This document shows positions 16,783 to 28,035 of a DNA stretch of 64,000 bases, in pieces. The position numbers and the translations under genes were made by a program. Source of the DNA: Myxococcales bacterium. GTDB taxonomy: Bacteria > Myxococcota_A > Polyangia > Palsa-1104. How positions within the stretch are numbered: the first letter of the stretch is position 1; every line of letters starts with the position of its first letter. Below the pieces are notes generated by a model. That model made no database searches. It was not told the DNA's origin and saw only the letters and a list, made by a program, of their open reading frames with translations. The stretch spans positions 1-64,000 of the forward strand of contig PNAM01000103.1 in the NCBI GenBank assembly GCA_003170275.1, given 5' to 3'.

Positions 16783-18288
16783 TTACGGGGTCTCGATCAC
16801 GCAGCGGGCGCGCGTGGTCGCGTTCGGCGGCGGCAAGGCGGTGCCACGCTGGACGCTCAGCTGCAGGTGCTGCTCCTTTTGGGTCAGCGGATCGACGACG
16901 GTCGCGCAGGTGGGCAGCGAGTCGACGCGCCAGCAGGGCAGCGCGCCGTCGGTTTTGACGCATGAGGCGATGCGCTGCACCGAGATCGTGCCGTCGTCCT
17001 GCGGCACCTCGTCCTCGACGTCGCAGCTCGGGTCGTTCGGATCGCGCAACGGTCCCGGCAGGCAGCCGTTGCCGCTGCGGTACGAGACGATCGAGGTCGC
17101 CAGCGACTGCATGGTGTTGAGGTAGCTCGAGTCGCAGATCGAGCGGCCCAGGTTCGGCGTGCCGTTGTCCACCACCGCGTTGATGCGCACCGCGGGATCG
17201 CCGGAGAACCCCGGGTTGTCGACGGCGGCGCAGGAGTGATCCAGCACTGCCGCGCAGGTCGAGCCGTCGATCGGGCCTACGCATGATTGATATGGACCCG
17301 GCGGGTTGGGGTTTGGGTTGGCCAGCAGCACCGAAAAGGGCTCCGAAGGGCCGTCGATCGCGAACAGCAGCACGTCGCTAGGGTTGGCCTTGACCCCGCC
17401 CGCGGCGGCCGGCTGGCGGAAAAAATCGATGTACCGGTTCACGTCGTACAGCTTGCCCGGCCCCATGCCGTCGGGGTTCGGCGCGGCCGCGCAGCCGTCG
17501 AGCGGGCCCGCCGACGAGCCGTACGGCGGTCGCTGCGGCGGATTGCCGCACTGGATGCCCCACTGCGTGCAGCGGTACGACAAGAGCGCGCCGTAGACCG
17601 CGGTCTTCGACGGGTCGAACAGGTCGGTGGCGGGATCCGCAGAGCAGTCGTCCTCGTCGGTGAGGAACACCACCGCCAGGATCGCGTCGTCGCGCAAGAA
17701 GCCGGCGTTCTCCGGCGGCGGCGCGTGCAGCGCCTGGTACACGGACTCGAGCTGCATCTCGAACCCGCACCCCGTGTCGCCGACCGACGCCATGCAACCG
17801 AATGTGGTGGCGAGATCCTGGCCGGCGGGAAGATTCGACACGCCGCTCGCCTGGTCGAGGTCGATGAAGCTCAGGCCGCCCGTCGGTGAAAGGCAGCCGG
17901 TGGGCGCCGCCCTGCCGAGCGCCTGCAGCTTGCCGCCGTCGCCGCCCGGGTGGCACTGCCCGCCGCCGAGCGTGAACGCTCCCGCGCCGAGGTCCGAGGT
18001 GACCACGCCAATGTGATAGTGGCCGGGCTGGCCCTGCGCGCCGAACGCATCGAGCACCTGGATCAGCTCGGGGAAGCGCGCGCGCAGCTCGCTCTGCTTC
18101 GGGGCCATCGACGGCGAGTTGTCGATCATGAACAGGATGTCCACCTTGTCGGTCTTGGTGCCCAGGCGCAGCTCGGCCCAGGTCTCGCCGTTCAGGCCCG
18201 CGTCGGGCGTCTCGCCGATGATCGCGCGAACATCGCAACCGGCGATGAAAAGGGCCACGCTGGCGACCGTGAGAGCGCGCGCGATCAT
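16783..18288 (-). CDS. VWA-domain lipoprotein
   Basis: A 501-residue lipoprotein with lipobox IAGC (Cys18). A von Willebrand factor A domain begins near residue 50: VDILFMIDNSPSM carries the MIDAS motif DxSxS (Asp56, Ser58, Ser60), and FLTDEDDCS lies at the fourth-strand position. Cysteines are frequent in the C-terminal half. The ATG at 18288 overlaps the stop of the anti-sigma-like gene as ATGA, so the genes are translationally coupled. The family of secreted VWA lipoproteins is abundant in myxobacteria and probably binds protein partners outside the cell; the partner is unknown. Confidence 0.88.
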   Translation of the reverse strand: MIARALTVASVALFIAGCDVRAIIGETPDAGLNGETWAELRLGTKTDKVDILFMIDNSPSMAPKQSELRARFPELIQVLDAFGAQGQPGHYHIGVVTSDLGAGAFTLGGGQCHPGGDGGKLQALGRAAPTGCLSPTGGLSFIDLDQASGVSNLPAGQDLATTFGCMASVGDTGCGFEMQLESVYQALHAPPPENAGFLRDDAILAVVFLTDEDDCSADPATDLFDPSKTAVYGALLSYRCTQWGIQCGNPPQRPPYGSSAGPLDGCAAAPNPDGMGPGKLYDVNRYIDFFRQPAAAGGVKANPSDVLLFAIDGPSEPFSVLLANPNPNPPGPYQSCVGPIDGSTCAAVLDHSCAAVDNPGFSGDPAVRINAVVDNGTPNLGRSICDSSYLNTMQSLATSIVSYRSGNGCLPGPLRDPNDPSCDVEDEVPQDDGTISVQRIASCVKTDGALPCWRVDSLPTCATVVDPLTQKEQHLQLSVQRGTALPPPNATTRARCVIETP

Positions 18289-19043
18289 GGCAGCGCGTGC
18301 AGCGTCGCGTCGACGGTGGGGCGGAAGATGCTCTTCGGGTAGCGCGCGGTGAACTTGAGCCCGCGGGCGCGCGCCAGCTCCGGCTGCCCGGACGCCGCCA
18401 GCGCGCGGACCGACAACGCCTCGCGCTCTTCGACCAGCTGGCCGCGCGGAAAGCGCTGCGCGTGGCGCGCGACCGCGGCCAGTGCGCGGGTCGGGTCGCC
18501 GGACGCCAGGGCCGCGCGGGCCGGCTCGAGCAGCGCGCGCTCGGCCGCCAGATCGTCGTCGCTCGGGCGCGCCGCATGGTGGACCGGCGCCGCGGCAGCG
18601 GGCGCAGGAACCACGGCCGGATCGCGTGTGGAATGAACGTTCATTCCATTCGGGGTGGGCAGCGGCGCGACAGGTTGCGTCCGGACCTCGGGCGCGCGCG
18701 GCGCGACCAACGGCGCAGGCGCGATCAACGGCGCAGGCACGGGCGGCGTCCTCGTCGATAGGTGCACGCCCACGCCGACTCCAATCGCCGCCACCACGCC
18801 CACCGCCAGCTTTGCCCACAGCGCGTTGAGCAGCTTGGGCGCGGCCTTGAGCGCGGTCGTCCCGAGCGCCGGGGTCGAGCCCGCCGCCGACGCTGCGCCG
18901 ACTGCGCCGAGCATGCCCACCGAGACCGCCAGTCGCGCGCGCACCCGCTCACGCGCCGCCGTGGGCGCGCCCGGAACGTTGCGCTCCGAGTCGAGCAGCG
19001 CCTGCAGATCGGGCGTCAAGGCCTTGAGCTCGTCGTCGTTCAT
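18285..19043 (-). CDS. Anti-sigma-like single-pass membrane protein
   Basis: A 252-residue protein translated from an ATG that overlaps the ECF sigma stop. The cytoplasmic N-terminus (about 1-70) has an acidic start (MNDDELKALTPDLQALLDSE). A membrane helix at about 76-94 precedes a Pro-rich linker (100-160) and a periplasmic helical domain with TPR-like features (ALASGDPTRALAAVARHAQR). No zinc-binding anti-sigma motif (HxxxCxxC) is present, so the anti-sigma role is inferred from position directly after the sigma factor and from the one-pass topology. Confidence 0.75.
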   Translation of the reverse strand: MNDDELKALTPDLQALLDSERNVPGAPTAARERVRARLAVSVGMLGAVGAASAAGSTPALGTTALKAAPKLLNALWAKLAVGVVAAIGVGVGVHLSTRTPPVPAPLIAPAPLVAPRAPEVRTQPVAPLPTPNGMNVHSTRDPAVVPAPAAAAPVHHAARPSDDDLAAERALLEPARAALASGDPTRALAAVARHAQRFPRGQLVEEREALSVRALAASGQPELARARGLKFTARYPKSIFRPTVDATLHALP

Positions 19044-19636
19044 CTGCCGCCTCGTCGCAGCTGATCGCGTTTGACCGCCTGCGCGAACTCGGTGCGCGCG
19101 AGCCGCAGCCGGGAGTACAGCGTGTTGAGCGGCACCGACAGCACCTGCGCGATCTCGGGCATCGAGTGGCCGTCGATGTCGTGCATCACGAACACCGCGC
19201 GCCGATCGAGATCGAGCGTCTCGAGCGCGGCCATCACCAGCTCGCGCCGTTGCCGCGCCGCCACCTGCTCGTCCGCGGCGGGTGCGGTATCGGCCACGAG
19301 CTCCTGTTTGTCCCCCGGCACTTCGTAGCGGTTCTGCGCGCGGCGCCGCCAATCGGACGCGACGCGAAATGCGATCCCGAACAGCCACGGCTTGAGCGGG
19401 CGGCGCGGGTCATAGGTGGCGAGGCCCCGATAGAAGGCGATGAACACCTCGTGGAGCAGGTCCTCGAGGTCTCTATCAGCGATGCCGAGTCTTCGTAAGG
19501 TATGGTAAACATAGTTGAATTGTGCCTCATACACGACCCTGAAATCGGGGGCTTCCGCGGGATCGGTGATCGGTTCGGCCATCGCGGCAGCGCTATCCAC
19601 TGCATGGGATTGGGGCGGGCGGAGGATTTCCGTCAT
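19040..19636 (-). CDS. ECF-type RNA polymerase sigma factor
   Basis: A 198-residue group 4 sigma factor. Region 2 (about 30-95) includes VYHTLRRLGIADRDLEDLLH, EVFIAFYRGL and KPWLFGIAFRVASDWRRR, the -10 recognition helix. Region 4 (about 130-190) carries ALETLDLDRRAVFVMHDIDG, then EIAQVLSVPLNTLYSRLRLA, the -35 helix-turn-helix. It overlaps the genes on both sides by four bases and is cotranscribed with an outer-membrane-like protein, a membrane anti-sigma candidate and a VWA lipoprotein, so it probably answers an envelope signal. Its promoter targets are not identifiable here. Confidence 0.92.
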   Translation of the reverse strand: MTEILRPPQSHAVDSAAAMAEPITDPAEAPDFRVVYEAQFNYVYHTLRRLGIADRDLEDLLHEVFIAFYRGLATYDPRRPLKPWLFGIAFRVASDWRRRAQNRYEVPGDKQELVADTAPAADEQVAARQRRELVMAALETLDLDRRAVFVMHDIDGHSMPEIAQVLSVPLNTLYSRLRLARTEFAQAVKRDQLRRGGR

Positions 19637-20661
19637 CGAAAATACCCCAACATCGCCAGGTGGAACGCGCCCGAGACCGGCGGGGTGCGGAACACTACAT
19701 TGTTGTCCTGGTCGACCGTCAAGGTCGTGCGGGTGATCGCTGCGAGCAGGTCGGCCTCGATGTGCAGCTCGAGCTTCTTCCAGATCGGGATCTCGAGCGC
19801 CGCGCGCACGCCGCCGGCCGCGAACACCGTGCTCACCTGCTTCGAGATCGGAAAGTTGGCGCCGCTCGAGATCTGACCGCCGAGCATCGCGATCGCGCAG
19901 CCGGCGAACAGTCCCTGATGGAAGCAGGGGATGGCGCTCCCGGTATACAGCGCGGTGGTGATGGTGCCGCCGGCGGCCTGCGCGCTCGACGGGAGATCGG
20001 CGCGCACCTCCAGGTTCATCGACCAGCGCACGCGGCGGATGCCGGCCTTGATGGTGAAGCCGAAGGTGACGCCGGGGGCGGAGCCGAGGGAGACCAGGGC
20101 GCCGGCGCCGAGGCGCGCGCGCAGCCGCTCCGGTTTGGCGGTCGCGTTGGCGGTGACGTTTGTATTGGCGTTGGCGTTCACGTTGGCGTTCAGGTTCGCG
20201 TTCACGTCGGTGACGTTGGGCTTGGCGGTTGGCGCGATCGTTTCGGCAGGCGGCGGGCCACCGGCAAAGCTCAGCGGATCGATCGCCAGGCTGATCGCGA
20301 GCTCGACCGCCGACGCCAGCTCGCTGCAGTCGCCGCGCTTCGAGGTCAGCTCGCGCGCGCCGGTCACCTCGCCCGTCGCGTCGACCAGCTCGATGCGCGC
20401 GCGCAGCCCGCGCGGCGGGTGCGAGAGCGTGACCGAGACGGTCGTCGGCGCGCGCTCGGAGAACGGATCGTAGCCGAGCCGCGTCGTCACCACGCCGCGC
20501 ACCTCGGCCTCCTCCGGACAGCGATCGGCGCCCGCTTCGCGCACGTACAACAGGTGCGCCTGCGGCGTCGGCGCCGCGCTCGCGGGCAGCGCGCCGAGCC
20601 CGCCGGCGAGACAGAGAGCGAAACAGACCAGCGTCCCGCGCAAGCCCTTAAGCGATAGCAC
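19633..20661 (-). CDS. Secreted beta-rich protein, outer-membrane type
   Basis: A 342-residue protein with a signal peptide (residues 1-29, ending ASA-AP). The first half resembles periplasmic proteins with a short alpha/beta domain (DRCPEEAEVRGVVTTRLGYD, then VSVTLSHPPRGLRARIELVD). An unusual Asn-rich spacer (about 150-175, NANLNANVNANANTNV) leads into a C-terminal half of alternating aromatic and small residues that may form a small beta-barrel (FGFTIKAGIRRVRWSMNLEV, ending MLGYFR). It is the first gene of the sigma-factor operon. No named family is recognised. Confidence 0.75.
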   Translation of the reverse strand: MLSLKGLRGTLVCFALCLAGGLGALPASAAPTPQAHLLYVREAGADRCPEEAEVRGVVTTRLGYDPFSERAPTTVSVTLSHPPRGLRARIELVDATGEVTGARELTSKRGDCSELASAVELAISLAIDPLSFAGGPPPAETIAPTAKPNVTDVNANLNANVNANANTNVTANATAKPERLRARLGAGALVSLGSAPGVTFGFTIKAGIRRVRWSMNLEVRADLPSSAQAAGGTITTALYTGSAIPCFHQGLFAGCAIAMLGGQISSGANFPISKQVSTVFAAGGVRAALEIPIWKKLELHIEADLLAAITRTTLTVDQDNNVVFRTPPVSGAFHLAMLGYFR

Positions 20662-20721
20662 GCTTGCGTGCCGATTGCCTCCAGCATGCTATGTTCCGCC
20701 TCCCACCGACGGAGGCGACGA

Positions 20722-23000
<2,279 letters not shown>

Positions 23001-23004
<4 letters not shown>

Positions 23005-23177
23005 ATCCCGTACATGCGCCGCAGGTGTTCCTTGCACAGGTCGGTGGGGTCGCCGGAGGTCTTGCGCGCGTCGGCGCAGGCGGGGCAGGCGTCGGCGTCG
23101 GGGAACTGCTCTTCGACGCGCGCCAGCTGCTTACAGCGCTCGACTTCTTCGAGCGGAAACTTTTCGTCGGCCGACAT
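23001..23177 (-). CDS. Small protein with two pairs of cysteines
   Basis: A 58-residue acidic protein, not assignable to a family. It has four cysteines (VERCKQ, DACPACAD and LCKEHLRR); the CPAC pair with the flanking ones could bind a metal. Its ATG shares one base with the stop of the upstream PHP-domain gene (TGATG) and its own TAG overlaps the maeB stop on the other strand, so the open frame is tightly packed and likely real. Confidence 0.65.
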
Positions 23178-24307
23178 CAGCGGGGCGGCTCGTACCACAC
23201 CGCGGAGGTGAGCATCCGCCCGGCGCCGTCGCGCGCGCCGAACACGTAGGCGGTCGGCCGGCTCACCGTCTCTTTCCACTCCACGTGGTCCACGTCCTGC
23301 CACGTCTGCACCGCCGTGCCTTCGCGGTACAGCGTGACCTCGCCCACCTTGCGCGACAGCGTCAGCTTGAGCGCGACGTCGCCGCTCTTCTTCACCTCGC
23401 CGAGACCGGACAGCTCGACGGTCAGATCCTTCATCTCGTAGAGCGCCACCGTGCGCCGCTGCTTGAGCGCGGCCACCACGTCGGCGAGCGACGCGCTCTC
23501 GGCCTTGACCAGCGTCGCGCAGGCGAGCTCGCCGCGCGTCCCGGCGACCACCGGCAGCACCAGCTTGAGCAGCTTGCCCGCGGTGCCCAGGCCGGCCAGC
23601 TTGCCGCGCGCGCGCTCGACCGACTTCGGGCCGTGCGTGTCCGCGCCGGTCACCGCCGCGAAGTGCAAGCCCAACCCGCCGTACGAGGTGGCCTCGCGGT
23701 AGCGTCCCTCGAAGTCGATGCCGACGGCGGTCAGCGCCTGCCCGTTGTACACCTCGAGCCCATCGACGAGCGCGCGATTCTCCGGAGCTTCCCACAGGCC
23801 CTCTTCCCACATCATGGTGCCCGGGCCCGGATGGTTCACCAGGCACACGCCGCCGTCCTGGTGCGCGCGCCGGCACGCTTCCGCCATCGGCGTGCGGTTG
23901 GGGATCAGCTCCTTCATTCCGAACACCGACATATGATCGAGGTTGCCCGGCGCGTCGCGCCCGAGCATCCGCGTGCGGCTCTGATAGTTCGGGCCGGGCG
24001 CGACGGTGAGCTCCTCGCCGAGCAGCGCGGTCAGCCCCGGCACCACCAGCGCGGCCTCGCTGGCGCTCTGCGCGCGAAACTGCGCCGCCGCGTCCGGGCC
24101 GGTGTTGATCGACGAGTGGGCAGAGTGCACCGAGAAGTCGAAGCCGTACGCGCGCAGCGCCTTGTGCAGCTCGAGCGGTGTCTCGGTGCCGTCGTCGCGC
24201 AATTGATCCCGGGCGCCGTGCGCGTGGAAGTTGGCCTTGATCCAATGCGGCGCCGCCGACACAGGCGCCGCCGCCGCCAGGAATCCGATGAGCGCGAAGG
24301 ACCTCAC
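23177..24307 (-). CDS. Secreted PHP-domain metal-dependent phosphoesterase-like protein
   Basis: A 376-residue protein with a signal peptide (1-18, ending SAA). The PHP fold is shown by its histidine clusters: KANFHAHGARD near residue 25, FDFSVHSAHSS, LVNHPGPG and TGADTHGP, which supply the metal ligands of the PHP superfamily. The C-terminal 110 residues form a beta-rich domain (VEWKETVSRPTAYVFGARDG). The family acts as phosphoesterases or nucleases; export suggests an extracytoplasmic substrate, which is not known. The gene lies 20 bases downstream of the ferredoxin gene. Confidence 0.82.
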   Translation of the reverse strand: MRSFALIGFLAAAAPVSAAPHWIKANFHAHGARDQLRDDGTETPLELHKALRAYGFDFSVHSAHSSINTGPDAAAQFRAQSASEAALVVPGLTALLGEELTVAPGPNYQSRTRMLGRDAPGNLDHMSVFGMKELIPNRTPMAEACRRAHQDGGVCLVNHPGPGTMMWEEGLWEAPENRALVDGLEVYNGQALTAVGIDFEGRYREATSYGGLGLHFAAVTGADTHGPKSVERARGKLAGLGTAGKLLKLVLPVVAGTRGELACATLVKAESASLADVVAALKQRRTVALYEMKDLTVELSGLGEVKKSGDVALKLTLSRKVGEVTLYREGTAVQTWQDVDHVEWKETVSRPTAYVFGARDGAGRMLTSAVWYEPPR

Positions 24308-24327
24308 CCTCTAGATCTGACCTGCGA

Positions 24328-24651
24328 TCAGCTCTCGGGCCACTGGTACACCAATCGCACGACCGGCCGTCCGCCTACCATATGCTCGCGCACGATCTCC
24401 GCCACGTCTTCGGCGCGCACGCCCGCGTACCAGACGCCTTCGGGATACACCACCAGCGTGGGACCCTCGGTGCACGGCCCCAGGCACCCGGTCGCGGTGA
24501 CCGATACCGATGCCCACAGCTCGGGGTGCTCGCTCAACCCCGACTGCAGCGCGAACAGCACCGCCTGCGATCCGCGTCCCGCGCACGAGCCCTTGCCCCC
24601 CTCGGGCCGCTCGTTCACGCACACGAAAAAGTGCCGTCCGAATTTACTCAA
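24328..24651 (-). CDS. Thioredoxin-like [2Fe-2S] ferredoxin
   Basis: A 107-residue ferredoxin of the thioredoxin-fold type. The cluster cysteines are in FVCVNER, GSCAGRG and GCLGPC; the last ends in EGPTLVVYPEGVWY, the typical tail of this fold. The best start is a TTG at 24651 whose bases overlap the TGA of the upstream radical SAM gene (TTGA), so the two are translationally coupled. It may be the electron donor for that enzyme, which needs a reduced cluster to cleave S-adenosylmethionine; this is inferred from the pairing only. Confidence 0.85.
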   Translation of the reverse strand: MSKFGRHFFVCVNERPEGGKGSCAGRGSQAVLFALQSGLSEHPELWASVSVTATGCLGPCTEGPTLVVYPEGVWYAGVRAEDVAEIVREHMVGGRPVVRLVYQWPES

Positions 24652-26030
24652 CGCAGGCGGGCCTTGGCGGCCGCGAGGGCGTCGTCGACCATGTGCTCGC
24701 GCTCTTCGGGCGAGGCCCAGCGGCGCTGGTAGTCGGGCTCGAGCGTGTCGATCGGATCGTAGTAGAGGAAGTACGCCCCCGGCTTGACCGACGGCGCGGT
24801 GTACACCGAGATCCCGGTGCGGCGATCGTAGTGCTCGTACGAATGCGCGTCGCGCTTGCCGCCGCCGCCCGGCGCGTCGACGACGAAGGTGGGCGTGTTG
24901 AACCCGGCGGTCGCGCCGCGCACGTAGCGCTCGATGTCGAGCGCGGTCTGCAGCGTGGTGCGCAGGTCCTCGACGCCCTTCACCAGATCGTGCTGGTAAA
25001 CATAATAAGGATGCACATTGACGTGCCCGAGCCGCTTGACCAGCAGCTTCATGCACTCGGCCGAGTCGTTGACGCCGCGCTGGAGCACCGACTGGTTGCG
25101 CACGATGATCCCGCGCTCGAACAGCTTGTTCATCGCCGCCTCGGTGATCGCGGTGATCTCGGCGGGATGGTTGAAGTGGGTGTGCAGCACCACCTCCTTG
25201 TGCAACTTGCGGCCGTGCTCGACCACGCGGGTCAGCGCATCGGTCCACGCCTCGTCGGTGAGGATCTTCTGCGGCATCACCGCCGGACCCTTGGTGGCGA
25301 AGCGCATGCGGCGCACGTTGGGGATCGCCAGCAGCGCCTCGCCGATCTCGGTGATCTGCTCGGCGCGCAGCTGATACGCATCGCCGCCCGAGATCACGAT
25401 GTCCTCGAGCTCCGGCCGCGACGCGATGTAGCGGAAGGCCTGGCCCCAACGGTCGGCGTGCGCCTTGACGTGGAATTTCTCCACCTCGTCGGTGTCGATG
25501 CCCACTGCGTAGCTGCGCGTGCAAAATCTGCAGTAGACCGGGCAGGTGTCGAGCGCCAGGAACAGCGCCTTGTCCACGTAGCGGTGGGTCAGCCCGTCGA
25601 CCGGCGCATCCTCGCGCTCGTGCAGGCTGTCGAGCCCGAGCTTGGGGTGATCGGGCAACAGCTTCGAGCCGACCGGGATGAACTGCCGCCGCAGCGGGTC
25701 CTCGTAGGGGCGCTCCCAGTCGATCAGCGAGAGCAGGTACGGCGAGACGCGCACGCTCATCGGCGCCTTGTCGAAGCCGCGGTTGGCGTCCTCGACGAAG
25801 CCGGGGTCGACCAGCTTGCCGAGCGCCGCCAGCAGCTTCGGCACGTTGGTGATCGAGTTCTTCGCCTGCCACTTGTGGTCGAGGAACTCGGCCTCGCTCA
25901 CGTTGGCGTAGGCCGGGATCTTCTGCCAGAAGGGCCCCCGTAACACCTGCCTGTGTACGAGCGTACTTTCATCCACGACGGGCTTGATGGCGTGGAGGTT
26001 CTCGGACGGGGGAATGACGTTGAGTCCCAT
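24648..26030 (-). CDS. kamA: KamA-family radical SAM aminomutase
   Basis: A 460-residue KamA-family radical SAM enzyme (lysine 2,3-aminomutase type). The cluster motif CPVYCRFC gives Cys163, Cys167 and Cys170. RYVDKALFLALDT before it, DIVISGGDAYQL after it, and HTHFNHPAEIT are family hallmarks. PLP-dependent 1,2-amino migration on lysine is the founding activity; EpmB and glutamate or arginine mutases are close relatives, so the substrate is not certain. It is transcribed away from the eCIS operon, from a 92-base gap that also holds the eCIS promoter. Confidence 0.88.
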   Translation of the reverse strand: MGLNVIPPSENLHAIKPVVDESTLVHRQVLRGPFWQKIPAYANVSEAEFLDHKWQAKNSITNVPKLLAALGKLVDPGFVEDANRGFDKAPMSVRVSPYLLSLIDWERPYEDPLRRQFIPVGSKLLPDHPKLGLDSLHEREDAPVDGLTHRYVDKALFLALDTCPVYCRFCTRSYAVGIDTDEVEKFHVKAHADRWGQAFRYIASRPELEDIVISGGDAYQLRAEQITEIGEALLAIPNVRRMRFATKGPAVMPQKILTDEAWTDALTRVVEHGRKLHKEVVLHTHFNHPAEITAITEAAMNKLFERGIIVRNQSVLQRGVNDSAECMKLLVKRLGHVNVHPYYVYQHDLVKGVEDLRTTLQTALDIERYVRGATAGFNTPTFVVDAPGGGGKRDAHSYEHYDRRTGISVYTAPSVKPGAYFLYYDPIDTLEPDYQRRWASPEEREHMVDDALAAAKARLR

Positions 26031-26062
26031 GGTGCGGCTTTTCTACTGTACCACGTGTCACT

Positions 26063-26074
26063 AATGCAAGCATT
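26063..26074. promoter_or_regulatory. Palindrome overlapping the eCIS -35 box
   Basis: AATGC-AA-GCATT is a perfect 5-bp inverted repeat whose right arm covers the first two bases of the TTGACA box at 26073. Position suggests a repressor operator for the eCIS promoter or the divergent kamA. CACGTG nearby (26052-26057) is a second small palindrome. Confidence 0.35.
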
Positions 26075-26102
26075 GACAGCCATTTAGGCGATCCCGTATC
26101 TT
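26073..26102 (+). promoter_or_regulatory. Sigma-70-like promoter of the eCIS operon
   Basis: A perfect TTGACA (26073-26078), 18-base spacer and TATCTT (26097-26102) precede the first eCIS gene. The expected transcript start near 26109 gives a leader of about 14 bases containing GGGGGA as ribosome site before the ATG at 26123. Confidence 0.55.
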
Positions 26103-26122
26103 TGTCCACCCGGGGGAACTGA

Positions 26123-26752
26123 ATGAGCGCCGCGCAGCACCACATCATTAAAGAAGCCGGTGAGACCATCGGCCAGCTGCTGCAGGCGGTGTTCAAGGAG
26201 AACGGCTACAAGCGCGTTCATCTCGTCGTCGCTGCGCCGAAGGCCGAGGCCATTGAAGGTAAGCTTCCCGCGGTCTGTGTCTACCTCTACAACATCTCGC
26301 TCGATGAAGAAGGGCTCGGCGGAAACCGCACCGGGCAGTTCATCGAGACCGTGGTCGGCCAGGACGGCAAACCGAAAGAGGTCGCGCGCGACATGCCGCT
26401 GTGGGTGCGCCTCGACTACCTGGTCTCGACCTGGGCGCAGACCCCCGAAGAGGAGCAGCTGCTCATGGGCGGCGCGATCAAGGGGCTGCTCGAGCACCCT
26501 ACCGTCGAAGGCGTCGATCTCAAGGGCGAGTCCTTCAAGAAGGATCAGTACCTGCCGATCTCGATGTCGCAGAAGCTCGACGAGGGGGTGCTTTCCCGCT
26601 TCTGGGCCAGCCTGAACCAGCCCATGAAGCCCGCCATCCAATGTTGGACGACCGTACCTATCTACCCGTCAGGAGAGGTGGAAATCCGCCGAGTGCAAGA
26701 AAAGGACGTCCGGTTCTTCGACCTCAATAAATTGAATCGAGTGAAGCGCTAG
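26123..26752 (+). CDS. eCIS tail-terminator/cap protein, DUF4255 (Pvc16-like)
   Basis: A 209-residue DUF4255 protein. The family (Pvc16/Afp16) caps the tube and sheath of extracellular contractile injection systems and fixes particle length. The features seen are VHLVVAAPKAEAIE, a strand pattern VCVYLYNISLD, and PLWVRLDYLVSTWAQTPEEE with LLMGGAIKGLLEH, the most conserved segment of the family. It is the first gene after the promoter and ends 50 bases before the first sheath gene. A GGGGGA site precedes the ATG. Confidence 0.92.
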   Translation: MSAAQHHIIKEAGETIGQLLQAVFKENGYKRVHLVVAAPKAEAIEGKLPAVCVYLYNISLDEEGLGGNRTGQFIETVVGQDGKPKEVARDMPLWVRLDYLVSTWAQTPEEEQLLMGGAIKGLLEHPTVEGVDLKGESFKKDQYLPISMSQKLDEGVLSRFWASLNQPMKPAIQCWTTVPIYPSGEVEIRRVQEKDVRFFDLNKLNRVKR

Positions 26753-26780
26753 CAACTTTCCGCAACCAGTCGCCGATAAC
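26752..26780 (+). promoter_or_regulatory. eCIS-shared promoter-like element upstream of sheath gene
   Basis: GCAACT (26752-26757), 17 bases, GATAAC (26775-26780), in the gap before the first sheath gene. The same boxes with the same spacing occur on both strands at 54.66-54.74 kb. CCAGTCGCCGATAACC here matches CCAGTTGCCGATAATC there at 14 of 16 bases. A start near 26787 leaves a leader with AAGGAG before the ATG at 26803. Confidence 0.5.
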
Positions 26781-26802
26781 CAAACACGAAGGAGCGAACC
26801 AC

Positions 26803-28032
<1,230 letters not shown>

Positions 28033-28035
28033 GCG

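Noticed and set aside
20668..20721. Earlier start of maeB giving 18 extra residues
   Set aside because: The extension is Ser/Arg-rich and lacks a ribosome site; GGAGG directly precedes the ATG at 20722.
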